Assembly: GCA_027456925.1 (NCBI GenBank)
Contig: DAIDTZ010000056.1
Coordinates: forward strand, 1-5,046
Origin: Nitrospirota bacterium
GTDB lineage: Bacteria; Nitrospirota; UBA9217
Length of the DNA stretch: 5,046 nucleotides
Direction of reading: 5' to 3'
Part shown: in pieces, positions 1 through 5,046 of the stretch
How positions within the stretch are numbered: position 1 is the first letter of the stretch
How the letters are laid out: every line of letters starts with the position of its first letter
Translations under genes and position numbers: made by a program
The notes under the pieces: model-generated
Seen by the model: only the letters and a program-made list of their open reading frames with translations
The model's database searches: none
What the model was told of the DNA's origin: nothing

Positions 1-51
1 CAGGGAATAAAAGAGCAGCTCCGGGAAATTTCTTTTGGGCGATATGGCCAA
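1..51 (-). CDS. Possible 5' end of the next gene, tentatively phosphate permease PstC (partial)
   Basis: A frame opening with TTG at 51 runs without a stop to the left edge and encodes 17 residues, beginning LAISPKRNFPELLFYSL. An AAAGG motif lies about eight bases upstream of the TTG. A short polar, basic head followed by an aromatic/leucine-rich run resembles the cytoplasmic start of a membrane protein such as PstC, the usual gene after pstS. Seventeen codons are too few to identify a family, the start codon is non-ATG, and the frame also stays open upstream. The call rests mostly on gene order. Confidence 0.27.
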   Translation of the reverse strand, partial: MAISPKRNFPELLFYSL

Positions 52-96
52 TGCTCGGACCTTTCTGATCTGTCGAAAGATTAAAACTGAAACGAG

Positions 97-135
97 AACG
101 GGTCAGGTATCCGCAGTATATATACCTGACCCGTT
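97..135 (-). terminator. Strong hairpin downstream of pstS, terminator or attenuator/mRNA stabiliser
   Basis: Arms AACGGGTCAGGTAT (97-110) and ATACCTGACCCGTT (122-135) form a perfect 14-bp stem around an 11-base loop, starting about 30 bases after the pstS stop codon. On the pstS transcript the stem is followed by CTCGTTTCAGTTTTAA, U-rich but not a clean run, so termination is probably partial. On the opposite strand the stem is followed, after about a dozen bases, by seven or more T (145-152), so it could also stop transcription entering from the left. Such hairpins after a binding-protein gene often keep its mRNA more abundant than that of the downstream permease genes. Confidence 0.7.
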
Positions 136-163
136 GATTTCAACCTTTTTTTGCCGTGCTATT

Positions 164-1192
164 TTAATACTTGATATGGTTCAACTTCCAGTAGGCGCGG
201 ATCCTGTCTTTCAGCGTCTTCGGGAGAGGAACATAGATCAGTTCCTCCGCTTTTTTGTCGCCGTGGATAAACGCCCAGTTGTAGAACTTGGTCACCTTGG
301 CGTTAGATTCATTTTTCTCCTTGCCGAGGAGAATAAACGTGGCGCCCGCGATGGGCCATGCATCTTTGCCCTTGGCGTTGGTCATCATCAGATCAAAATC
401 ATTCTTGGAATCGAAATTTGCCGTCTTTGCGGCGGCTTCAAAGGTCTCCGACTTAGCCGACACAAACTTGCCGGCCGGGTTCTTCAATTGCGTGTAGGTC
501 AGGTTGTTCTGCTGGGCGTAGGCGAACTCATCGTACCCGATGGAATAGCCGGTGCTCTGAACATAATTGGCCACGCCTTCGCTGCCTTTTCCGCCGATGC
601 CCACAGGCCAGTTCACGGACGTACCGGTGCCGACTTTATCCTTCCACGCGGGGCAGGTTTGGACAAGGTAATTCGTTAAGATCGCGGTCGTTCCCGAGCC
701 GTCGGACCGATGGACGACCGTGATTTCGTTGTGGGGCAGGTCCATCTTGGGATTCAGCGCCTTGATCTGCGCGTCGTCCCAAAATTTGATGTCTCCGAGA
801 TAGATCCCGCACATCGTCTGGGAATCGAGCCGCATCTGGTCGGGCTTTACCCCCGGGATGTTCACAATAGGCACAACGCCCCCGATGACCGCGGGAAACT
901 GGATAAGGTTGGACTTTCTCAGATCAGCCGGGCTCAAAGGCAGGTCCGAGGCGCCGAAATCGACGGTCCTCTCGGTGATCTGCTTGATGCCGCCGCCTGA
1001 CCCTATGGACTGATAATTGAGCTGGGTTCCGGCGACCTTCTGGTAAGCATACGCCCATGCCGAGTATATCGGGTAGGCAAAAGAAGAGCCTGCACCATTA
1101 AGGGTTTCTACGGCAAAGGCATGGCCCACAGAAAGCATACCGACTAACACGAACACTGCTACTCCTGTAAATCTTTTCATAAATCGTTTCAT
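164..1192 (-). CDS. pstS: PstS, periplasmic phosphate-binding protein of the Pst ABC transporter
   Basis: This is the high-affinity phosphate receptor that delivers periplasmic Pi to the PstCAB permease. The protein has 342 residues, normal for PstS. Residues 1-27 form a Sec signal peptide: a KRFMKR basic start, a hydrophobic core, and an AFA cleavage site before VETLNGAG. There is no lipobox cysteine, so it should be soluble in the periplasm. Ligand-site motifs are all visible: GAGSSF (33-38), GSGGG (64-68), DFGASD (78-83) and HRSDGSGTT (161-169), which contains the Arg and the Ser-Gly-Thr of the phosphate pocket. I chose the start at 1192 because AGGAGG (1198-1203) lies five bases upstream. 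An in-frame ATG at 1219 would begin directly at the predicted -10 hexamer, ahead of the expected transcript start. The gene has its own Pho-type promoter and is followed by a hairpin. Identification is firm; phosphate specificity is inferred from the family. Confidence 0.96.
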   Translation of the reverse strand: MKRFMKRFTGVAVFVLVGMLSVGHAFAVETLNGAGSSFAYPIYSAWAYAYQKVAGTQLNYQSIGSGGGIKQITERTVDFGASDLPLSPADLRKSNLIQFPAVIGGVVPIVNIPGVKPDQMRLDSQTMCGIYLGDIKFWDDAQIKALNPKMDLPHNEITVVHRSDGSGTTAILTNYLVQTCPAWKDKVGTGTSVNWPVGIGGKGSEGVANYVQSTGYSIGYDEFAYAQQNNLTYTQLKNPAGKFVSAKSETFEAAAKTANFDSKNDFDLMMTNAKGKDAWPIAGATFILLGKEKNESNAKVTKFYNWAFIHGDKKAEELIYVPLPKTLKDRIRAYWKLNHIKY

Positions 1193-1197
1193 TGTTG

Positions 1198-1203
1198 CCT
1201 CCT
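1198..1203 (-). promoter_or_regulatory. Ribosome binding site deciding the pstS start
   Basis: AGGAGG lies five bases before the ATG at 1192. It is a perfect anti-16S match and favours this start over the in-frame ATG at 1219, which lies upstream of it and next to the -10 element. Confidence 0.85.
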
Positions 1204-1219
1204 TTTTTATTATTAACAT

Positions 1220-1253
1220 CTTATACCATAGAATTGTTACAGGATTGTTACAG
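1220..1253 (-). promoter_or_regulatory. Pho box plus -10 element of the pstS promoter
   Basis: On the minus strand two identical CTGTAAC heptamers (plus positions 1247-1253 and 1236-1242) are repeated with an 11-base period; the identity extends to 10 bases (CTGTAACAAT). This matches the PhoB-box layout of two 7-mers separated by 4 bases (E. coli unit CTGTCAT). Exactly 10 bases after the second heptamer comes TATAAG (1220-1225), a good -10, and no -35 is needed when PhoB is the activator. Transcription would start near 1213, leaving a leader of about 20 bases that holds the AGGAGG site. A degenerate third unit, ACTTCAT, sits one period upstream (1258-1264). The binding protein is inferred; no phoB is in the window. 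Confidence 0.82.
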
Positions 1254-1289
1254 ATCGATGAAGTTTTCGTTAATTATTCTCTTTAGAAA

Positions 1290-1302
1290 CCTCCTTTTTT
1301 AT
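1290..1302 (-). repeat. 13-bp direct repeat containing an orphan Shine-Dalgarno (other copy 1198-1210)
   Basis: The minus-strand segment ATAAAAAAGGAGG occurs exactly twice, 92 bases apart. The copy at 1198-1210 is the working pstS ribosome binding site. The copy at 1290-1302 has no ATG, GTG or TTG at a usable distance downstream. Confidence 0.7.
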
Positions 1303-1474
1303 GGTCTTGTTACTTAACAAAGCATAGCATGTTTCCGTGCGTTATCCGGGCATTGCGCCCAGGGGTTCAGGATATTGTAATATTTCCGGAAAACAAGCCC
1401 TAAGAATTTTCCCTGCGTCTCCTTCTTTTAACAACAGGACATACCGAGAAACCGGTCGACCTGGTGCCGCAGGT

Positions 1475-1852
1475 TTACGCCTGCAGTTTGAGATACCGAT
1501 TCACCTTGCTCCTCAAGTCTCCGACATTGCCTTTGCAGATATATCCCTGAACACCATGAGTTTTGGCAAGATCTCTCAAACTGTCTTCGTCGTTCGATGA
1601 ATGAAAGACGATAGGGGTCTTCATCGTTTCACAGTAAGGTTTGATGATCGCCGCGAGCTTGTCGCCGGAGAGCGCCGGCATGTTGATGTCGAGCAGGACA
1701 AGATCGGGTTGCAGGTCCCTCACGCGGTTCGTCACTCCCAGCCAATTCTTATGCGTTATTACTTCAATGAAGTCATTCTGGAGCAGCTCCTTCGTGGTAT
1801 AAAGATGCATTTCATCATCATCCACTACGAGTACCTTTTTTTTACTCTGCAT
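1475..1852 (-). CDS. Stand-alone CheY-like response regulator receiver
   Basis: This single-domain receiver has 125 residues and no output domain. The acidic pocket is D11-D13 (VVDDDE) and the phosphoacceptor is D55 in LVLLDINMP. The switch position is S85/S86 in IVFHSSND, Y104 is the aromatic switch residue, and K107 in YICKG is the conserved lysine. It should accept a phosphoryl group from a partner kinase and act through protein contact or as a Spo0F-like relay intermediate. Its ATG shares one base with the stop codon of the upstream CBS-domain kinase (TAATG), with AAGGAG seven bases before the start. This indicates translational coupling and makes that kinase the obvious partner. No convincing terminator follows it before the pstS promoter, so some read-through into pstS is possible. 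The family is certain; the target is not visible. Confidence 0.92.
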   Translation of the reverse strand: MQSKKKVLVVDDDEMHLYTTKELLQNDFIEVITHKNWLGVTNRVRDLQPDLVLLDINMPALSGDKLAAIIKPYCETMKTPIVFHSSNDEDSLRDLAKTHGVQGYICKGNVGDLRSKVNRYLKLQA

Positions 1853-3048
1853 TACAATTCTCCTTGTCCTGCGTTATTGTTTTGCAACGGCAGTGATACG
1901 ACGAACGTCGTGCCTTTCCCATAAGCGCTGCGTATTGTAATAGAACCGTTGATAAGTTCGGCAAGATTTTTGCTGATCGTCAGACCAAGCCCGGTCCCTT
2001 CATGCTGCTTGGTTTTTGCGTCCTCGACCTGGCCGAAGGCGATAAACAGCTTATCAATGTCCTGTTCTTTGATGCCGATGCCGGTGTCAGCGACAGCTAT
2101 CTCCAGCCTGCTTCCGATGATGGAGAGCGACAGGGTGACTTCCCCCTGCTCCGTGAACTTTGCGGCATTGCTCGCCAGGTTCATAATGATCTGCCGGAGC
2201 TTGACGGGGTCCGTCGAGATCATGATCGGAAGGGGCGGCGCCTCCACCTTTACCGTAACCGGCTTTTTCCCTGCCAGAATGCGCGTCGTTTCGGCTATCT
2301 CCGAGATGAGCGCCGTCGCGTTTATTTCCAGGAACGAAACTTCCATCTTTCCCGCCTCGAGCTTCGAAAGATCGAGGATGTTCGTAATAATGGCCCTGAG
2401 GTTTGTCGCGCTCGAGATCATGAAGGAAAGCCGTTCCTTTATTTGTTCTATCGAGCCTTTCTCAGCCGACATTCTGAGCAGTTCGGCAAGCCCGATAATG
2501 GCATTCACCGGGGACCGCAGCTCATGGGTCACGTTGGCGAGAAACTGCGATTTCACCTGATTGATTTTTTCCAGCTCTCTTGCCCGTGCGCTTGCCATCT
2601 CTTTCTGCAGGATGTTGCTTGCAAGAGAGTTGCTTTGCTGGATCACGAGCTGTTTGACCGACAAAAGCCCCTTGTAGGCGCCGCCGGGAGTTGTCACGAT
2701 GATCTCGTCGTAGATGTCCTGCGGCTGCCGCTCCAGGGCCTTGTCGATCACTATGTCGAGCCGCTCGTTCTCAGGAACGATGAGAGGAGTTGTCTCGGCT
2801 ATGGCAATGATCGGGTATTTCCCATAGAGCTCAAAGCCAAATCGACGAAAAAGCGTAAAGAGCAGTTTTGTCCGCGTAATAAGACCGACCGGTTCATTGT
2901 CCTCGACCACGGCGATCGCATCCACGTCGGTGGTGCTGAAAAAGCGCTCGGCAACCTTGTTCACAACGGTCTGCGGCGTTGCCTGCTCGTTCGATATAAT
3001 GAGTTCCCCGACCGGCAGCACATTTCCCTGCGCATTTACCGTCTGCAT
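1852..3048 (-). CDS. Soluble histidine kinase with N-terminal CBS-like sensory region
   Basis: The 398-residue kinase shows no signal peptide or membrane segment, so it should be cytoplasmic. Residues about 20-137 look like a CBS-domain pair: AIAVVEDNEPVGLITRTKL (44-62) is a typical CBS strand-turn motif, and a second repeat with YKGLLSVKQL ends near 134. Such pairs often bind adenine nucleotides in other proteins; the ligand here is unknown. A helical, probably coiled-coil linker (about 138-170) leads to the dimerisation domain with phosphoacceptor H175 in THELRSP. The ATPase domain has its N box at N290/N294 (NLASNAAKF), DTGIGI (321-326), LFIAFGQ (334-340) and GTGLGL (351-356). All catalytic motifs are intact. 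AGGAGG stands four bases before the ATG. The gene lies 31 bases after the receiver-kinase gene and overlaps the receiver gene by one base, so the three form an operon. Confidence 0.92.
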   Translation of the reverse strand: MQTVNAQGNVLPVGELIISNEQATPQTVVNKVAERFFSTTDVDAIAVVEDNEPVGLITRTKLLFTLFRRFGFELYGKYPIIAIAETTPLIVPENERLDIVIDKALERQPQDIYDEIIVTTPGGAYKGLLSVKQLVIQQSNSLASNILQKEMASARARELEKINQVKSQFLANVTHELRSPVNAIIGLAELLRMSAEKGSIEQIKERLSFMISSATNLRAIITNILDLSKLEAGKMEVSFLEINATALISEIAETTRILAGKKPVTVKVEAPPLPIMISTDPVKLRQIIMNLASNAAKFTEQGEVTLSLSIIGSRLEIAVADTGIGIKEQDIDKLFIAFGQVEDAKTKQHEGTGLGLTISKNLAELINGSITIRSAYGKGTTFVVSLPLQNNNAGQGEL

Positions 3049-3079
3049 ACAACCTCCTCTATCGCTTTCTCCCGCTGTT

Positions 3080-4189
3080 TTACCATTGTTCAGCCTTCAC
3101 GCTGCCGCGTCGGCCGGAGTCGAGCGCCATTTCCTCGGCTTTTACAAATGATACGGTAAACGTGCTGCCTGCGCCCTGGTCGCTCATGACCGTAATTTTC
3201 CCGCCCATGGATTCCGCGAGGAGATGAACGATGAAGAGCCCGAGACCCGCCCCTTTCACCTGTTCACTCCCGGCAGCCCGGTAATATTTTTCAAATATCC
3301 GCGGAAGCTCTTCCTGACGGATCCCGCAGCCTTCGTCTTTTATCGAAACGTCGACCGAATAAGGGTGCTCGTCAAAATAGACCCATATCCTGCCGCATTC
3401 CGGGCTGTATTTCCCCGCATTGGAAAGAAGATTCACCAGCACCTGCCTGGCGGCGGTCCTGTTCACCCTGACCTGGCAGGGGCGGAAATTCATGATTACG
3501 ATTTCCCGGCGTTTTTTGTTTGCCCCATCGTGAAACGTGTCAGCCACATCCTTTACCAGGTCAACGATGTCCATTGTCTCCATCGGCAGTGAACTCCCGC
3601 CTTTTTCGAGCTTCGACAGGAGGGACGCGTCGTTTAAGAGGCTTTCCGCGTGCACAGCGGCAACATGAATCGGCTTTAGATATCTCCGGGGGTCTTCCTT
3701 CTTGAGCGCTACCCCTGAATAACCGCCGATAACGGTCATGGCATTTCTCATTTCGTGGATCATGTATTGCAGGGCCGTGTCCTGCTCCTGCGCGCGGGCC
3801 GAGAACTGCCTGACCGCGTCTTGCCGGTCGAGATGCTTTCGCACTTTCAGCAGTAATTCCTTCATGGAATAGGGCTTCGACAGGTAATCATCGGCGCCGA
3901 GACTCAGGCCCTTAACGCGGGACTCTTCGTCCGACAGGGCCGTCAGCATGATGATCGGCAGGCATTTTCCTTTTGAACTCTCACGCAAAAGGCGGCACAC
4001 TTCCCACCCACTCAGCTCGGGAAGCATGACGTCCAGAAGAACAGCATCCAGCCTATAACACTGTACGGCGTCTATTGCTTCTTCTCCGTTGCGCGCGACC
4101 ACGGTTTGATAGTTCTCTTTTTGGAGGTGATAGCGAAGAAGTTCCGCACAGTCCTTTTCATCTTCGACAATGAGGATCTGTTTATCCAT
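3080..4189 (-). CDS. Receiver-histidine kinase fusion (REC-HisKA-HATPase)
   Basis: In this 369-residue cytoplasmic protein the receiver comes first. Acidic residues are E9-E11 (VEDEKD), the phosphoacceptor is D53 in LLDVMLPELSG, the switch is T83 (MLTAL), and K105 lies in LSKPYS. The kinase half has H145 in IHEMRNAM; the usual H-box proline is alanine, and E146/N149 fit the ExxN phosphatase motif of HisKA proteins. ATPase motifs are N253/N257 (NLLSNAGKY), DEGCGI (285-290), the F box IFEKYYR (298-304) and GAGLGL (313-318). There is no membrane segment or DNA-binding domain. With the receiver at the N terminus, phosphorylation at D53 probably gates the kinase, making this a relay node rather than a primary sensor. 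It is the first gene of a three-gene operon under a candidate Pho promoter. The start at 4189 is the only ATG near a purine-rich AAGGGCGGGG stretch (4200-4209). Confidence 0.92.
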   Translation of the reverse strand: MDKQILIVEDEKDCAELLRYHLQKENYQTVVARNGEEAIDAVQCYRLDAVLLDVMLPELSGWEVCRLLRESSKGKCLPIIMLTALSDEESRVKGLSLGADDYLSKPYSMKELLLKVRKHLDRQDAVRQFSARAQEQDTALQYMIHEMRNAMTVIGGYSGVALKKEDPRRYLKPIHVAAVHAESLLNDASLLSKLEKGGSSLPMETMDIVDLVKDVADTFHDGANKKRREIVIMNFRPCQVRVNRTAARQVLVNLLSNAGKYSPECGRIWVYFDEHPYSVDVSIKDEGCGIRQEELPRIFEKYYRAAGSEQVKGAGLGLFIVHLLAESMGGKITVMSDQGAGSTFTVSFVKAEEMALDSGRRGSVKAEQW

Positions 4190-4228
4190 GGATTGATTGC
4201 CCCGCCCTTACTCAGAAGTTGCGCTGGT

Positions 4229-4262
4229 ACTATACAGGTATTCTGTTACAGGAGTATGACGA
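4229..4262 (-). promoter_or_regulatory. Candidate Pho box plus -10 upstream of the signalling operon
   Basis: On the minus strand TCGTCAT (4256-4262) and CTGTAAC (4245-4251) are spaced 11 bases apart, as in a PhoB box. Each matches five of seven positions of the E. coli unit CTGTCAT. Ten bases after the second unit is TATAGT (4229-4234), a good -10. The total span (34 bp) and the 10-base gap are identical to those of the pstS promoter in this window. Predicted transcription starts near 4222, giving a leader of about 30 bases. The first unit is less conserved than in the pstS box, so confidence is moderate. Confidence 0.58.
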
Positions 4263-4277
4263 CTGGGTTAAATGTTA

Positions 4278-4290
4278 GTTACTCAACAAA
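4278..4290 (-). repeat. Shared 13-bp upstream element (other copy 1309-1321)
   Basis: On the plus strand GTTACTCAACAAA (4278-4290) and GTTACTTAACAAA (1309-1321) match at 12 of 13 bases. Each lies in the intergenic region upstream of a Pho-box promoter, in the same orientation, but at different distances from the box (about 15 and 55 bases). The pstS copy is also part of a TTGTTA-CT-TAACAA inverted repeat. A role as a regulator site is only a suggestion. Confidence 0.4.
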
Positions 4291-4357
4291 AACGCAGGGA
4301 GAGGAAAAGGGCCAGCCTGTCTTCCGGGCCGATCCAGGTGAGGACGTGATGGATTTT

Positions 4358-4966
4358 TCAGGCCAGCGGCTTGAAGGGCAAGGATACCGCAACGATCGTG
4401 CCTTCACCCTTCTTGCTCGCAATAGAGAGCCTGCCGTGCAGTTTCTTTACCAGGGCTTTGACGATCCTGAGTCCCAGACCCGAGGACGCGAGTCCGTTCA
4501 TCTCGACGTCGTACCCGCCATCGGAAGTTTCGAGCACGTCGCTGACCTGTTCAGGCGTCATTCCTCTTCCGGTATCGGCCACAGTCAGCTTCAGTTCGCC
4601 GTCGTCCCTGCTCATGATGACGGCGATCCGCCCCCGGTCCGTAAACTTCACCGCATTGTTCACAAGCCCGGTCATGATCTGCCGGATCTTGGACGGGTCC
4701 GAATGAATGACCGCGGTACTGGGACAGGAGGCGTCCATGACGGTGATCGCTTTGTCGCCTGCAAACGAGCGCGCCGCTTCTGTCACCTCATGGAGCAGCG
4801 CGATAAGGTCGAATTGTTCGGAGGCCGCACCGTCCCGGTCCGTTTCTATTTTCTGAAGATCGAGGATATCGGAGATGGACGATGCTAAGTCCGCGGCCTC
4901 CGCAACGAGGAGTGACAACGATGCGCACGTGTTTTCGTTTCCCGTGATCTCAGGCGCAGGTTGCAT
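4358..4966 (-). CDS. Histidine-kinase-like ATPase, phosphoacceptor histidine not found; 5' end uncertain
   Basis: With the start at 4966 the protein has 202 residues; GGGAG lies four bases before this ATG. The same frame stays open to the window edge, with another ATG at 5017, but that extension is tryptophan-rich and unlike coding sequence. Residues about 15-41 resemble the second helix of a HisKA dimerisation domain (ending DILDLQKIE, 33-41). The ATPase domain follows: GLVNNAVKF with N104 kept but the first N-box Asn replaced by Gly, ADTGRGM (D131, G133, G135), no clear F box, and SSGLGL (161-166). No histidine occurs before the linker HEVTE, so the H box is missing in this frame. It may be the back half of a kinase disrupted by a frameshift, or a true non-autophosphorylating ATPase. 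No membrane segment is visible. It lies 168 bases upstream of the signalling operon, which has its own promoter. Confidence 0.75.
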   Translation of the reverse strand: MQPAPEITGNENTCASLSLLVAEAADLASSISDILDLQKIETDRDGAASEQFDLIALLHEVTEAARSFAGDKAITVMDASCPSTAVIHSDPSKIRQIMTGLVNNAVKFTDRGRIAVIMSRDDGELKLTVADTGRGMTPEQVSDVLETSDGGYDVEMNGLASSGLGLRIVKALVKKLHGRLSIASKKGEGTIVAVSLPFKPLA

Positions 4967-5045
4967 GCCGCTCCCGGTCCAGGGCCTCATGATAGGCCAG
5001 GAATTGGCGGCAACCATCCTTCCCGAGGTACCGGTCCAGCATCCG
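4950..5045 (-). CDS. C-terminal tail of an unidentified upstream gene, or upstream part of a frameshifted kinase (partial)
   Basis: A second minus-strand frame enters from the right edge and ends at a TGA at 4950-4952. It encodes 31 visible residues, beginning RMLDRYLGKDGCRQFLAYHE. It looks more like protein-coding sequence than the competing kinase frame: 24 of 31 third codon positions are G or C, the composition is ordinary, and there is no tryptophan cluster. It overlaps the proposed kinase start at 4966 by 17 bases, an overlap common within operons. I do not recognise a family. The alternative is that this frame and the kinase frame belong to one gene split by a frameshift. Confidence 0.42.
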   Translation of the reverse strand, partial: RMLDRYLGKDGCRQFLAYHEALDRERHATCA

Positions 5046-5046
5046 C

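Larger units (their letters stand above)
1193..1474. other. Intergenic region between the receiver gene and pstS
   Basis: These 282 bases hold no supported gene. The pstS-proximal part carries the Pho box, -10 and ribosome binding site. Further upstream are a second copy of a 13-base Shine-Dalgarno-containing segment (1290-1302) with no start codon after it, and the GTTACTTAACAAA element (1309-1321), which has a close copy upstream of the signalling operon. The remainder (about 1330-1474) shows only weak inverted repeats. Confidence 0.7.

Noticed and set aside
35..1000. Plus-strand open frames opposite pstS.
   Set aside because: They are antisense shadows of a clearly coding gene, without ribosome binding sites or domain motifs.
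1193..1219. N-terminal extension of PstS starting at the ATG at 1219.
   Set aside because: It would start next to the predicted -10 hexamer, upstream of the AGGAGG site, and would add a charged stretch before a normal signal peptide.
1346..1362. GC-rich inverted repeat in the receiver-pstS gap, considered as a terminator.
   Set aside because: The stem is short, contains a wobble pair on the minus-strand transcript, and has no T-run on either side.
1469..1484. Inverted repeat GCAGG/CCTGC over the stop codon of the receiver gene, considered as a terminator.
   Set aside because: The stem is only 5 bp and no T-run follows.
2002..3159. Long plus-strand open frame opposite the CBS-domain kinase.
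   Set aside because: The composition is rich in Arg, His and Cys with no recognisable domain, and it lies antisense to a kinase whose motifs are all intact.
4305..4345. GGCC-based hairpin followed by CTTTTCC after the ATPase gene, considered as a terminator.
   Set aside because: Only four base pairs form and the loop is large relative to the stem.
4106..4888. Plus-strand open frame spanning the promoter of the signalling operon and the ATPase gene.
   Set aside because: It crosses the intergenic region and runs antisense to recognised motifs; the translation has no family features.

Overview
The window is a stretch of bacterial chromosome from a Gram-negative-type organism. PstS carries a Sec signal peptide with no lipobox cysteine, Shine-Dalgarno sites are strong AGGAGG types, and cytoplasmic two-component proteins are abundant. 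This style fits Desulfobacterota/Geobacter-like or Nitrospirota-like bacteria, but the sequence alone does not fix the taxon. All supported genes lie on the minus strand, so in transcription order the window reads from right to left. I see no RNA genes, CRISPR arrays or mobile elements.

In transcription order: (1) about 4950-5046, the tail of an unidentified upstream reading frame, overlapping the start of the next gene. (2) 4358-4966, a small histidine-kinase-like ATPase with a good ATP-binding domain but no recognisable phosphoacceptor histidine. (3) 4190-4357, an intergenic region with a candidate Pho box and a -10 element. (4) 3080-4189, a receiver-histidine kinase fusion. (5) 1852-3048, a CBS-like-domain histidine kinase. 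(6) 1475-1852, a stand-alone CheY-like receiver, overlapping the previous stop codon by one base. (7) 1193-1474, an intergenic region with a clear Pho box plus -10 upstream of pstS. (8) 164-1192, pstS. (9) A perfect 14-bp hairpin after pstS, then possibly the first codons of another gene at the left edge, tentatively pstC.

The main result is regulatory. Both the pstS gene and the receiver-kinase/CBS-kinase/receiver operon have an 11-bp-period direct repeat of the CTGTAAC/CGTCAT type, followed after exactly 10 bases by a TATAAG or TATAGT hexamer. This is the layout of PhoB-activated promoters. It suggests that phosphate starvation induces both the phosphate-binding protein and a soluble, three-gene phosphorelay beside it. 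None of the kinases shows a membrane segment, so this is not a textbook membrane-bound PhoR with a DNA-binding PhoB. No DNA-binding output domain is visible in the window. The likely end point of the relay is the lone receiver, acting through protein contact or a further phosphotransfer step.
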